A stretch of 64,000 nucleotides of DNA from Krasilnikovia cinnamomea (GTDB lineage Bacteria; Actinomycetota; Actinomycetes; Mycobacteriales; Micromonosporaceae). The notes below the pieces were generated by a model, which was not told the DNA's origin, ran no database searches, and was given only the letters and a program-made list of their open reading frames with translations. How positions within the stretch are numbered: the stretch's first letter is position 1; each line of letters begins with the position of its first letter. The stretch is from the NCBI RefSeq assembly GCF_004217545.1, contig NZ_SHKY01000001.1, positions 2,604,001 through 2,668,000 on the forward strand, written 5' to 3'. Position numbers and translations under genes: made by a program. Positions 27,685-35,691 of the stretch are shown here, in pieces.

Positions 27685-28392
27685 TCACACGACGGTGGAC
27701 GCCCCGGGACGCGCCCGGGTCCGCAGACCGCGCGGGGTGACCAGCCACTGCACCCCCGCCAGCACCGCCTCCACCGTCAGGGCCAGCGCCGCCACCACCA
27801 GGCCGCCCGCGACGATCTGCCCGCCGCCGCCGTTGCTCATGCCGATCCCGAACCCGGCGCTGATGACCTGCCCGAGCCCACCGCCGTTCACGAACGCGGC
27901 CAGCGCGGCCGTGGCCACCACCTGAACCGCCGCCGTACGCAGCCCCGCCGCCAGGTACGGCACCGCCAGGGGCAGTTCCACCTGCCGCAGCAGTTGCCCG
28001 CCGGACAACCCCATCCCGCGCGCCGCGTCCCGGATCCCCGGATCGACCTCCCGCACCCCCGTGTACGCGTTCGCCAGCAGCGGCGGGACCGCGAAGACGG
28101 TGAGCGCGACCACGACCGGCAGTTGGCCGAAGCCGAGCGGGGTCAGCGGCAGGATGGTCAGCAGCGCCAGGGTCGGGATGGCCAGCGTGAGGTTGGCCAG
28201 CACGACCACCGGTCCCCCGCCCTTGCCGCGGTGGCCCAGCCAGATGCCCAGCGGCCAGCCGACCAGGCAGCCCATCAGCACCGCCCACGCGCAGATCACG
28301 AGATGCTCGCGCAGCCGGTCGAGCAGCCCGCCGGGGTTGATCCAGTTGAGCGGGTCGTTGAGCCAGACCAGGCCGTCGGAGAGGTAGTTCAC
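27685..28392 (-). CDS. Osmolyte ABC transporter permease (OpuBD/ProW-like), second
   Basis: The 235-residue membrane protein has five to six membrane segments and the EAA-type cytoplasmic loop VDPGIRDAARGMGLSGGQLLRQVELPLAVP, shown here as DAARGMGLSGGQ and VELPLAVP, the ATPase-docking signature. The GTG at 28392 overlaps the stop of the upstream permease (GTGA). With its twin it should form the transmembrane pore of the transporter. Confidence 0.9.
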   Translation of the reverse strand: MNYLSDGLVWLNDPLNWINPGGLLDRLREHLVICAWAVLMGCLVGWPLGIWLGHRGKGGGPVVVLANLTLAIPTLALLTILPLTPLGFGQLPVVVALTVFAVPPLLANAYTGVREVDPGIRDAARGMGLSGGQLLRQVELPLAVPYLAAGLRTAAVQVVATAALAAFVNGGGLGQVISAGFGIGMSNGGGGQIVAGGLVVAALALTVEAVLAGVQWLVTPRGLRTRARPGASTVV

Positions 28393-29117
28393 GACCGGCG
28401 TCCCCGCGTCCACGGGGTGAGCAGCCAGCCCAGCCCGGCCAGCAGCAGGTCCAGCAGCAGGGCCAGGACCACGCAGAGCACCGTGCCGGTGATGATCTCG
28501 GCCCGGTAGAAGTTGTGGTTGAAGCCGCCGAGGATGAGGTCGCCGAGCCCGCCGTTGCCGATCATGGCCCCGATCGTCACCAGCGCCACGGTCGACACCG
28601 TGGCCAGGCGCAGCCCGGTGAGCAGCGCGGGCAGGGCCAGCGGCAGCTCGATGCGCCAGAGGCGGCTCAGCCGCCCGTACCCCATTCCGGCGGCCGCGTC
28701 GCGTACCGGCCCGGGGACCTGGACGAGACCGGCCAGGGTGTTGCGGACCAGCACGAGCAGTGCGTACAGGACGAGCGCGATGAGCACGGAGAGGTCCCTG
28801 GTGGTGCCCACCGCGGGTGCGACCAGCGCGAGCAGGGCCAGCGAGGGAATCGTGTACAGCACACTGGACAGTGCGAGAATCGGCGCGGTCAGTGGCCGCC
28901 ACCAGTAGGCGACGACCGCCAGCGGCACGGCCACGACCAGGGCGATGAGCACGGCGCGGGCGGTGAGGCCGGCGTGAAACGCGAGCTTCTCCAGAATGGT
29001 GTCGGCATTCTCGTGGACGTAGGTCCAGGAGAACCACGGATTGCCCGGCCGGGCATCGGCCGGCACGGCCAGCAGCCGAACCGGCACCGGCCCGGGCACC
29101 CAGGACAGGAAGGACAC
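28389..29117 (-). CDS. Osmolyte ABC transporter permease (OpuBB/ProW-like), first
   Basis: The 242-residue permease has about six membrane segments and the loop VPGPVRDAAAGMGYGRLSRL followed by ELPLALPALLTGLRLA. An extra N-terminal part of about 45 residues (to ENADTILEKLAFHAGL) resembles the periplasmic lead-in found in other OpuB-type permeases. The assigned GTG at 29117 is only 2 bases from the GTG of the divergent ATPase gene, so at least one of the two starts may be further inside. Together with its twin it imports betaine- or choline-like osmolytes. Confidence 0.88.
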   Translation of the reverse strand: MSFLSWVPGPVPVRLLAVPADARPGNPWFSWTYVHENADTILEKLAFHAGLTARAVLIALVVAVPLAVVAYWWRPLTAPILALSSVLYTIPSLALLALVAPAVGTTRDLSVLIALVLYALLVLVRNTLAGLVQVPGPVRDAAAGMGYGRLSRLWRIELPLALPALLTGLRLATVSTVALVTIGAMIGNGGLGDLILGGFNHNFYRAEIITGTVLCVVLALLLDLLLAGLGWLLTPWTRGRRS

Positions 29118-29119
29118 AC

Positions 29120-30244
29120 GTGGACGCTACCCCGGACAGTCCCGGCGCCGGGCACGGCGCGGCCCCGATCACCGTGGAGCACGTGGGCAAGGTCTATCCG
29201 GACGGCACGGTCGCGGTCGGCGACCTGAGTCTGGAGGTACGCGCGGGAGAACTGGCCGTCCTGATCGGCCCGTCCGGGTGCGGAAAGTCCACCGTCCTGC
29301 GCATGCTGAACCGGCTCGTCGAGCCGTCCAAGGGCCGGATCCTGCTGGACGGCCAGGACATCGCCGAGCGCGATCCGGTGGAGCTGCGCCGCCGCATCGG
29401 GTACGTCATCCAGGACGTCGGGCTGTTCCCGCACCAGACCATCCGTACCAATGTCGGCACCGTGCCGCGGCTGCGCGGCGCCGACCGCAAGCAGATCCGC
29501 GCGCGGGCCGACGAGCTGCTGGAGATGGTGGGGCTGGACCCGGCCCGGCACGGCGACCGCTACCCGCACGAGCTGTCGGGCGGCCAGCGGCAGCGGGTGG
29601 GTGTCGCCCGGGCGTTGGCCGCCGACCCGGTCGTGCTGCTCATGGACGAGCCGTTCTCGGCGGTGGACCCGATCGTGCGGGGCCGGCTGCAGGAGGAGTT
29701 CCTGCGGTTGCAGGCCGCGGTCCGCAAGACGATCGTGCTGGTCACCCACGACATCGACGAGGCGGTACGGCTGGGTGACCGGATCGCGGTGCTGGCCGAG
29801 GGCGGCCGCCTGCTGCAGTACGCGCCACCCGCCGAGGTGCTCAGCGCCCCGGCGTCCGAGGCGGTGGCCCGCTTCGTCGGGGCGGACCGCGGTATCCGCC
29901 GCCTCGCCGTCACCCGGCTGCGCGACGCGCTGCGTCCCCTCGCCGGGACCGAGGACATCGAGCGGCTGCCCTCGGTCGCGGACTCGGGGACGATGTACGA
30001 CGCGCTGGCCGCGATGCTGACCGGCGACGCGCTCAACGTCGTGGTCACCACCGACGGCCAGCCGATCGGTACGGTGTCCCGCTCAGCGATCTTCGCGCCC
30101 CCCGACGGCCAGCCCCGCGACCGGCACGCCGGGGTGTCAGCCGACGCCGCGGCGGCCGCCCAGCGTGGCGATGCCGATGATCCATCCGACGAACAGGCCG
30201 TACGTGGCCCCCTCGCCGGCGGCCCGAAACGCCCCGAGCAGTGA
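29120..30244 (+). CDS. Osmolyte ABC transporter ATP-binding protein (OpuCA/ProV-like)
   Basis: The ATPase shows Walker A GPSGCGKST, Q-loop VIQDVGLFPHQT, signature LSGGQRQRVGVARAL, Walker B VVLLMDEPFSAVD and switch THDIDEA. A C-terminal region of about 100 residues contains one CBS-like stretch (MYDALAAMLTGDALNVVVTTDGQPIGTVSR, i.e. ALAAMLTGDALNVVV then GQPIGTVSR), where OpuCA normally carries two CBS domains for ionic-strength sensing. The last 50 residues are disordered. The gene is divergent from its permease partners. Its 3' end overlaps the convergent next gene by 108 bases. Confidence 0.92.
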   Translation: MDATPDSPGAGHGAAPITVEHVGKVYPDGTVAVGDLSLEVRAGELAVLIGPSGCGKSTVLRMLNRLVEPSKGRILLDGQDIAERDPVELRRRIGYVIQDVGLFPHQTIRTNVGTVPRLRGADRKQIRARADELLEMVGLDPARHGDRYPHELSGGQRQRVGVARALAADPVVLLMDEPFSAVDPIVRGRLQEEFLRLQAAVRKTIVLVTHDIDEAVRLGDRIAVLAEGGRLLQYAPPAEVLSAPASEAVARFVGADRGIRRLAVTRLRDALRPLAGTEDIERLPSVADSGTMYDALAAMLTGDALNVVVTTDGQPIGTVSRSAIFAPPDGQPRDRHAGVSADAAAAAQRGDADDPSDEQAVRGPLAGGPKRPEQ

Positions 30245-30628
30245 TGGATTCGCCAGGATCAGCGTGGTCAGCAGCGCGGCGAAACCACCCGCGAAGATGT
30301 ACGCCGCCCAGCCCGCGAAGAACTGGCTGATCGTGCCGCGGGCCCGGGCCAGCTGCGAGCCGGGCAGCAGAATCAGGAAGAGCGCGGTCAGGACGACCAG
30401 CAGGATCGCCTTGAGATCGGCGGCGACGACCTCGCGGACGGAGTCGCTGGAGCTGAACCGCCAGTGCGGCCAGGCCAGCAGCCGCAGCCACCAGCCGCCG
30501 GCGGTGTCGGGATCGGTGTTCTTCTGCGCCCAGTCCGCGTAGAACGGGCTGCCGAAGATCAGGACAAGGAGGAGTGCGGCGAGGGTGCCCGCACCAGGCG
30601 CGGTTCGATAGCGATTTCCGAGGGGCAT
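30137..30628 (-). CDS. Small polytopic membrane protein, unknown function
   Basis: From the ATG at 30628 the protein is 163 residues with three to four membrane segments: LAALLLVLIFGSPFYADWA, ILLVVLTALFLILLPGSQLA, WAAYIFAGGFAALLTTLILA and YGLFVGWIIGIATLG. An extracytoplasmic loop between the first two is Trp-rich. Its C-terminus overlaps the ATPase gene tail-to-tail, unusual but not rare in compact actinobacterial genomes. I do not recognise the family. Confidence 0.75.
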   Translation of the reverse strand: MPLGNRYRTAPGAGTLAALLLVLIFGSPFYADWAQKNTDPDTAGGWWLRLLAWPHWRFSSSDSVREVVAADLKAILLVVLTALFLILLPGSQLARARGTISQFFAGWAAYIFAGGFAALLTTLILANPSLLGAFRAAGEGATYGLFVGWIIGIATLGGRRGVG

Positions 30629-30729
30629 GGACGCGTTGATTCCCAACGGATTCCGCCGGCCAAACGCACCGGCGGGCAATGCCCGTGAATGTACGCGTTC
30701 AGGTGTTGTTCAGCGCTTTCGCAGTATGT

Positions 30730-31020
30730 TCAGTGCTTTTGCAGGTAGTCGATGAAGGCCGCCCGCAGCAGCGGCTCGTGCTCGCCGTACCCGGCGCCGT
30801 GACCGGTCAGCTCCCGCCAGAGGGCGTGCGCCTCGTCGATCGTCGGCCCGACCGAATTCGGGGCGCCGTCGAGCCCGGACGCCTCGTCGGAGTCCGGCAG
30901 GTGCTTCAGGATCGACCAGAAGAACTTGACGTCGCGGCTCTCCTTGGCCCGGGCGAAGGCGCGCTCGCGCAGCTGCTCCGTCGACATGGCGTCCAGCTCG
31001 GCGAAGGTGGCATCGGTCAT
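30730..31020 (-). CDS. Small acidic hypothetical protein
   Basis: The 96-residue protein starts at ATG 31020 (MTDATFAELDAMSTEQLRE). It is soluble, helical and acidic, with RAKESRDVKFFWSILKHLP in the first half and a tail LLRAAFIDYLQKH. Short proteins of this composition are widespread in actinobacteria without assigned function. It lies between two membrane-protein genes on the same strand with no overlap. Confidence 0.75.
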   Translation of the reverse strand: MTDATFAELDAMSTEQLRERAFARAKESRDVKFFWSILKHLPDSDEASGLDGAPNSVGPTIDEAHALWRELTGHGAGYGEHEPLLRAAFIDYLQKH

Positions 31021-31077
31021 GGAGTCAGCATAGGTCCCGGGTCCGACCGGACGCCCCGAAGACGCCCGCGCCACCGT

Positions 31078-32202
31078 TCAGCGGCCGCTGCCCCACGGGC
31101 CGTCGTCCCACCGCTCGCCGCGGCGCTGGGCGCCGACCCCGGACGACGACCAGGTCTCCGGCAGGTCGGCGCGCCAGGCGGCGGTCTCGGCGGGCGGGTC
31201 GGGCTGCCAGTCCGGCTCCGCGTCCGCCACCGTCAGGGTCCGGCCGTACGTCTCGATGAGCCGGGTGACGATCAGCCCGCCGCCGATGGTGCACGCGGCC
31301 GTGGCGAACAGCGCGATGTCGAAGCCGCGCCGCCCGGCGTAGTCCAGGAACAAGGTCATCGCGACCACGGCCAGCAGGGTCCCGAAGACGCCGCCACGGC
31401 GCCCGAACGCGCTGGTGCCCGCGACCAGGGCGGTGCCCAGCGCGATGCCGGTCCACTCCAGGCCGGTGCCGGGCACGATCGGCCGGGCGGACTGGGCGGC
31501 CAGCAGGATTCCCGCCGCCACCGCGAACACCGAGGACGCGATGAGCGAGGCGAGCACCGGCAGGGCCACCCCGGTACGGCGCCGGGCCGGATCGGTGGGC
31601 TGGCGCATCGCGCCCAGCTTGCGGCGTACCGAATCCAGCACGCCCACCGCGCCGCCGACGACCGCCAGCAGCGCGAAGCCGCCGAACAGGAAGAACGCCT
31701 GGTTGGACGGGTCGTATCCGCCCTGCACGGCGACCGGTGCGGTGCGGAGCTGGTCGTACACGATGACGCCAATCCCGGCGCCGAGCGTGGCCACCCAGCC
31801 GGGGACGTGCAGGGCGAGAATGAGCACGGCGATCACCACGGCGCCGCCCGCCGCGATCACGAGGGCGGGCAGGGCGGCCTTGAGCAGGCCGCGGTCGCCG
31901 TTCTCGGCGAAATGCAGCGATGCGGCGAGCGCGATCGGCCCGACCGCCAGGTTCGGCACCCCGGCCCGCAGGGTGAGGCCGGCGCCGAGCGTGAGCAGGC
32001 CGATCGCGGTGGCCGTGATCAGCAGCGTGTCCAGGGCCGGGCGGCGCAGGCTGGCGGGGTCGAACCGGTACAGCAGGAAGCCGAGCGCGGCGGCACCGAG
32101 CAGCAGGACGATCTCCCAGCCGAGGTGCACGCCGAGCCGGTCGCGGCCACCGTCATCGTCCGGTCCGGCCGGTCGGCCGAAGGCGACGTCGTCGTATGCC
32201 AT
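31078..32202 (-). CDS. BPD_transp_2-like membrane permease protein, orphan
   Basis: The 374-residue protein has eight to ten membrane segments. The segment ATAIGLLTLGAGLTLRAGVPNLAVGPIALAAS (shown as LTLGAGLTLRAGVPNLAVGP) is reminiscent of the ribose/nucleoside-type ABC permease family, in which 'G..NLavG' is conserved. A hydrophilic tail of about 55 residues, rich in Trp, Pro and Arg, follows the last membrane helix. The ATG at 32202 has a strong AGGAGGGG site. No ATPase or binding protein of that family is adjacent, so either partners lie elsewhere or it no longer works as a transporter. Confidence 0.7.
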   Translation of the reverse strand: MAYDDVAFGRPAGPDDDGGRDRLGVHLGWEIVLLLGAAALGFLLYRFDPASLRRPALDTLLITATAIGLLTLGAGLTLRAGVPNLAVGPIALAASLHFAENGDRGLLKAALPALVIAAGGAVVIAVLILALHVPGWVATLGAGIGVIVYDQLRTAPVAVQGGYDPSNQAFFLFGGFALLAVVGGAVGVLDSVRRKLGAMRQPTDPARRRTGVALPVLASLIASSVFAVAAGILLAAQSARPIVPGTGLEWTGIALGTALVAGTSAFGRRGGVFGTLLAVVAMTLFLDYAGRRGFDIALFATAACTIGGGLIVTRLIETYGRTLTVADAEPDWQPDPPAETAAWRADLPETWSSSGVGAQRRGERWDDGPWGSGR

Positions 32203-32297
32203 GTCCGCCCCTCCTGGTGTGGTCAAGGCGGCCGGGGCCTCCCCGGCTCAGGATACGGAGGCACCCGTACCCGGGTTCAAGGCCAATTGGACACCCG

Positions 32298-32813
32298 TCA
32301 GCGACGTCCCGGACTCTTGTCGGAGTCGTCCTCATCCTTCCGGTCAGATGGGGGCACCCGACACGCCCGTTCCAGCCAGAGTGCCGCACCGACCAGCGCG
32401 AGCGCGGAGACCACGCCGCCGATCGCTGCCGGGATGTCCTGCTGGGCGGCGTGCGTCGGGTCCAGGGCCAGCCAGGAGAGCAGGCCCGCGGAGAACCCGG
32501 CGGACAGCGCCCCGGCCAGCGACGACGCCTTGGCCAGCACGGCGTACCGGGCGACCGCGAGCGCGTCGACCGGCAGGGCGCCGCGGCGGTGCTGGATCCG
32601 GGCCCGGGTGTTCTGCGCGAGCAGGAACTCGGCCACCGCCAGCGCGGCCAGCACGATGATGGGCGGCCACGGCAGCGGCGGCATCCGCCAGTACAGGGTG
32701 CTCAGCAGCAGCCAACCGAACGCCGCGGCGCCCAGCGCCGCGACCACCAGCACCGACGGGTTGGTCGGCCGCATCGTGGGAGGGTGCCGGTCACCGCCGG
32801 GGTCACTGCTCAC
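32298..32813 (-). CDS. DUF3180 membrane protein
   Basis: The 171-residue protein has four membrane segments (VLVVAALGAAAFGWLLLSTLY; PIIVLAALAVAEFLLA; LAGALSAGFSAGLLSWLAL; AIGGVVSALALVGAALWL). A basic loop NTRARIQHRRGALPVDALAVAR is typical of DUF3180 (shown: RARIQHRRGALPVDALAVAR). The family follows folK in actinobacteria, including M. tuberculosis Rv3605c, and its function is unknown. The GTG at 32813 overlaps the folK stop; an ATG at 32774 without ribosome site is the alternative. Confidence 0.88.
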   Translation of the reverse strand: MSSDPGGDRHPPTMRPTNPSVLVVAALGAAAFGWLLLSTLYWRMPPLPWPPIIVLAALAVAEFLLAQNTRARIQHRRGALPVDALAVARYAVLAKASSLAGALSAGFSAGLLSWLALDPTHAAQQDIPAAIGGVVSALALVGAALWLERACRVPPSDRKDEDDSDKSPGRR

Positions 32814-33337
32814 GGATCCGACTCTAACGGCAGGTCGGGCCGGGGGCTCAGTGCGGCGACGTCGGCGGCCAGCGCGTTCGTGGTGAGCAGATCGGTGACC
32901 CAGCCGTGGCCGGGCAGCTGCGCGTAGGGCTGCAGGTCCAGCCACGGCTTGAGCACGAACGCCCGCTGGTGCGCCCGGGGATGCGGCAGGGTGAGCTCGG
33001 GATCGTCCTGGCACACCGGGGTGCCGTCCTCCTGCCACACCGCGATGACGTCGACGTCCAGGGTGCGCGGCCCGAAGCGCCGCTGCGGGTCACGCACGCG
33101 GCCCGCGGCCGACTCCAGCGCCCGGGCCCGGTCCAGCCACTGCCGCGGCGCGGCCGCCGGGTCCACGACCAGCACGACCGCATTCAGGTACGGCGGCTGC
33201 TCGGCGTCCCCCCACGGTGGGGTCTCGTACACCCCGGAGGTGAGCACCACCGCCTCCCCCAGCCCGTGTACGGCGGTGCGCAGGTGCGCGTACCGGTCGC
33301 CGAGGTTGCCGCCCAGCGACAGGATCGCCCGGGTCAT
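32810..33337 (-). CDS. folK: 6-hydroxymethyl-7,8-dihydropterin pyrophosphokinase
   Basis: HPPK transfers pyrophosphate from ATP to the pterin in folate synthesis. The 175-residue protein has the N-terminal SLGGNLGDR, the pterin/ATP-site segment RDPQRRFGPRTLDVDVI and LPHPRAHQRAFVL. The ATG at 33337 overlaps the folB stop (ATGA) and the 3' end overlaps DUF3180. Confidence 0.97.
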   Translation of the reverse strand: MTRAILSLGGNLGDRYAHLRTAVHGLGEAVVLTSGVYETPPWGDAEQPPYLNAVVLVVDPAAAPRQWLDRARALESAAGRVRDPQRRFGPRTLDVDVIAVWQEDGTPVCQDDPELTLPHPRAHQRAFVLKPWLDLQPYAQLPGHGWVTDLLTTNALAADVAALSPRPDLPLESDP

Positions 33338-33843
33338 CGGGTCCGCCGCAGGGTGACCGCCACGTCGGCGAACTCGTGCGGGATGGGCGCCTGCGGCTTG
33401 TGCACCGTGATCGTGGCGGCGGCGACCCGGGCGTCCCGCAGGCAGACCGCGACGAGCCGGTCCGCCAGGGTCTCGATGAGGTCGACCGGCTCGCCCGCGA
33501 CGACCGCGGCCAGCTCGCCCGCCAGCTCGCCGTAGTGGACGGTGTCGGCGACGTCGTCACTGGTCGCGGCCGGGGCGAGGTCGAGCTCCAGGTCGGCGTC
33601 GATCACGAAGTCCTGACCCTCGCGCCGCTCGTGGGCGAAGACGCCGTGGAAGCCGCGTACCCGGAGGCCGGTGAGGGTGATCCGGTCGGCGCCGCCGCCG
33701 GACCGCCCAGGTCCGCCGGTGGGATGGCCGGGTCCGTTGGCGGGGTGGCCGGGTCCGTTGGCGAGGTGGCCGGATCCGTCGGCGGACCGCCCAGGTCCGT
33801 CTGTGGGGCGGGCGGATTCGGCTCCGAGCGGGCGCGGGGTCAT
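33334..33843 (-). CDS. folB: Dihydroneopterin aldolase with N-terminal repeat extension
   Basis: The C-terminal 118 residues form dihydroneopterin aldolase (RITLTGLRVRGFHGVFAHER; IETLADRLVAVCL; ITVHKPQAPIPHEFADVAV), which makes 6-hydroxymethyl-dihydropterin. The first about 50 residues are a Gly/Pro/His-rich stretch with roughly seven-residue repeats (GHPANGP), absent from standard FolB. The ATG at 33843 overlaps the folP stop (ATGA), which supports the long form. No ATG or GTG next to the core with a ribosome site was found. Confidence 0.93.
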   Translation of the reverse strand: MTPRPLGAESARPTDGPGRSADGSGHLANGPGHPANGPGHPTGGPGRSGGGADRITLTGLRVRGFHGVFAHERREGQDFVIDADLELDLAPAATSDDVADTVHYGELAGELAAVVAGEPVDLIETLADRLVAVCLRDARVAAATITVHKPQAPIPHEFADVAVTLRRTR

Positions 33844-34715
33844 GCGGCCTCCCGCAGGCGGGGGCGGCCGGTGGCGGTCCAGACGGCCAGGGCGTCGGTG
33901 GTGGCGCGGACGTCGTGCACCCGGACCCCCCACGCGCCCGCCGCCACGGCCAGCACGCTGGTCGCGATCGTGGCGGCCTCGCGGCCGTCGACCGGGCGCG
34001 GCGCGCCGTCCGGCCCGGCCAGCAGGCGGCCGAGGTACGACTTGCGGCTGGCCGCGAAGAGCACCGGGAAGCCGAGGGCGACCAGCGTGCCGAGGTGGGC
34101 GCTGAGCGCCCAGTTGTGTTCGGCCTGCTTGGCGAAGCCCAGGCCGGGGTCGAGGATGAGCTGTTCCGGTGCGACCCCGGCCTCGGTCGCGTCCGCGACC
34201 CGGTCGAGAAGCTCGGCGCGGACCTCGGCGACCACGTCGGTGTAGACCGCGCGGTCCTGCATGTCGCGGGAGTGGCCGCGCCAGTGCATGAGGATCCACG
34301 GGCAGCCGGCCGAGGCGACGACCGTGGCCATGGCCGGGTCGGCGAGGCCGCCGGAGACGTCGTTGACGATGACCGCGCCCGCCTCCAGAGCGGCGCCCGC
34401 GACCTCGGCGCGGGTCGTGTCGATGCTGAGCGGGACCCCGGCCGCGGCCAGCTGCCGGATCACCGGGACGACCCGGGCGATCTCGGTGGCCGCGTCGACC
34501 CGTTCGGCGCCGGGCCGGGTGGACTCGCCGCCGACGTCCACGAGCGCCGCGCCGTCGCGGTGCAGCGCGACGCCGTGGGCGACCGCGGCGTCCAGGTCGA
34601 CGTACCGGCCACCGTCCGAGAAGGAGTCCGGGGTCACGTTGACCACGCCCATCACGACCGGGTGATTGCTACGCAATAGCCGGTTCCCGACGCCGACCGA
34701 GTTGTCCACAGGCAC
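33840..34715 (-). CDS. folP: Dihydropteroate synthase
   Basis: FolP joins the pterin to p-aminobenzoate and is the sulfonamide target. The 291-residue TIM-barrel protein has the two PROSITE-type signatures GVVNVTPDSFSDGG and LVDVGGESTRPGA, the pterin site NDVSGG, LDPGLGFAKQ, and the C-terminal RVHDVRAT. The start is GTG at 34715. It is the first gene of folP-folB-folK-DUF3180. In M. tuberculosis folE immediately precedes folP, whereas here folE is 14 kb away. Confidence 0.97.
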   Translation of the reverse strand: MPVDNSVGVGNRLLRSNHPVVMGVVNVTPDSFSDGGRYVDLDAAVAHGVALHRDGAALVDVGGESTRPGAERVDAATEIARVVPVIRQLAAAGVPLSIDTTRAEVAGAALEAGAVIVNDVSGGLADPAMATVVASAGCPWILMHWRGHSRDMQDRAVYTDVVAEVRAELLDRVADATEAGVAPEQLILDPGLGFAKQAEHNWALSAHLGTLVALGFPVLFAASRKSYLGRLLAGPDGAPRPVDGREAATIATSVLAVAAGAWGVRVHDVRATTDALAVWTATGRPRLREAA

Positions 34716-34757
34716 ACGGTACCGACCACACGATCTTCGAACGCGCGTACGATCCCT

Positions 34758-34924
34758 CGTGACTCATCTTCAGTCACGTCTCCACCTTGGGTAACGAATC
34801 AGGCAGCTTGTAGGTAGGAAGTACGGCCCGTACTCTTCGGAACTGGGCATCATTAAAGGACCGAAGAGAGCAGATGGGCTTGGAAGGACTGCAGTGCCCT
34901 AACGGCTCACTCGACGTGGTGAGC
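34758..34924 (+). promoter_or_regulatory. Structured leader upstream of the secretion-like operon
   Basis: Within 167 nt there are four perfect inverted repeats. CGTGACT/AGTCACG is at 34758-34764 and 34772-34778. GTACGG-C-CCGTAC is at 34821-34833. CTCTTCGG/CCGAAGAG is at 34833-34840 and 34861-34868. GCTCAC/GTGAGC is at 34905-34910 and 34919-34924. GC content is visibly lower than in flanking genes. The layout suggests an mRNA leader or small structured RNA, with the first repeat a possible operator. I cannot assign it to a known riboswitch class. Confidence 0.4.
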
Positions 34925-34933
34925 AGGAAGTAG
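34874..34933 (+). CDS. Candidate 19-residue small ORF in the leader
   Basis: ATG at 34874 follows a GAGAG stretch and encodes MGLEGLQCPNGSLDVVSRK, ending in TAG. It overlaps the fourth hairpin of the leader, so its translation could switch leader folding, as in attenuation. It is too short for any statistical coding test by eye. Confidence 0.3.
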   Translation: MGLEGLQCPNGSLDVVSRK

Positions 34934-34939
34934 CACCAT

Positions 34940-35020
34940 ATGGGCGTTGCCGCCAGCGAGGCTTCACAACTGCACCGTGCCCGGCGCCCCTCGCCGAGCA
35001 CCCGGGAGGTACACCGATGA
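34940..35020 (+). CDS. Candidate 26-residue small ORF coupled to the VirB2-like gene
   Basis: ATG at 34940 lies 9 nt after AGGAAG. The ORF begins MGVAASEASQ, ends in STREVHR, and its TGA overlaps the ATG of the VirB2-like gene (ATGA). The ribosome site of that next gene lies inside it. Coupling geometry is the only evidence that it is translated. Confidence 0.3.
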   Translation: MGVAASEASQLHRARRPSPSTREVHR

Positions 35021-35313
35021 TCGCCACCGACTTCGCCGCTCAGCTCGCGACGGCGCTCCAGCACGGCCCGCTCGCCGCCCCCGCCGAGCCGAAGGGAATC
35101 AACACCGAGGGTGTCGTCACCTTCTTCGCCAGCAACATCGCCCCCATCCTGCTGGCGGTCCTCGGCGTCATCTTCATCGGCCGGGCCAGCCGGGGGGAGA
35201 TCTCGAAGGTGCTGACGAGTTCAGCGATCGCCATCGTGGGGCTGGCGTTCATCGCGGGCGCCGCGACGCTGTTCTTCGTCGGCGACTACCTCATCAACCT
35301 CCTCTTCAGCTAG
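35017..35313 (+). CDS. VirB2/TrbC-like small two-TM protein
   Basis: The 98-residue protein has a soluble N-terminal 33 residues, then two membrane segments (FFASNIAPILLAVLGVIFIG and AIAIVGLAFIAGAATLFFVG) separated by a short basic/polar turn (RASRGEISK). This layout is that of VirB2/TrbC pilin-like subunits of type IV secretion systems. No clear signal-peptidase site was seen. It heads an operon of at least seven tightly spaced genes with T4SS-like members. A GGGAGGT site lies 6 nt before the ATG. Confidence 0.65.
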   Translation: MIATDFAAQLATALQHGPLAAPAEPKGINTEGVVTFFASNIAPILLAVLGVIFIGRASRGEISKVLTSSAIAIVGLAFIAGAATLFFVGDYLINLLFS

Positions 35314-35328
35314 GCCGCAGGCGGACAC

Positions 35329-35691
35329 ATGCGGCTGCGCACCGACGACGACATCTACCGGGCCCGGCTGGTCTACCTAGGACCACCGGGGTACACGCTG
35401 CCGGTCCACCTGCCGTACGCGCAGTACGGCATGTTCGTCGGGCTCGTGCCACTGTTCATGCTGCTGCACTACCTGATGACCTTCGACTTCGACGCGTTCC
35501 CGGCCTGGGAGATCGCCCTGGCCATGGTGACGACGTCGTACGTGTTCCGGCACGTCGATCCCGACCGGCCCGCCCGGGTGGTCATCCGCACCGCGCTCAC
35601 CGACTGGCGTCGCACCCGCGAACCAGCCGTGGAGCAACGCGATCCGAGACTTGTCGCTACTCGCATCCGGGTTCGGGAGGAGCTGATATGA
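35329..35691 (+). CDS. VirB3/PrgI-like membrane protein
   Basis: The 120-residue protein carries two hydrophobic stretches (YGMFVGLVPLFMLLHYLMTF and WEIALAMVTTSYVFRHV) near the centre and a basic C-terminal tail. Size, topology and position before a VirB4-like ATPase match PrgI/VirB3 proteins, which anchor VirB4 to the membrane. Assignment rests on these features, not on a clear motif. Confidence 0.6.
   Translation: MRLRTDDDIYRARLVYLGPPGYTLPVHLPYAQYGMFVGLVPLFMLLHYLMTFDFDAFPAWEIALAMVTTSYVFRHVDPDRPARVVIRTALTDWRRTREPAVEQRDPRLVATRIRVREELI

Noticed and set aside
25283..32300. A similar 20-bp stretch GGTTCAAGGC-A--TGGAC at 25284 and 32274, resembling a tRNA T-arm
   Set aside because: Only about 17 of 20 positions agree and no tRNA cloverleaf can be drawn around either copy. 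Too weak to call a repeat family.
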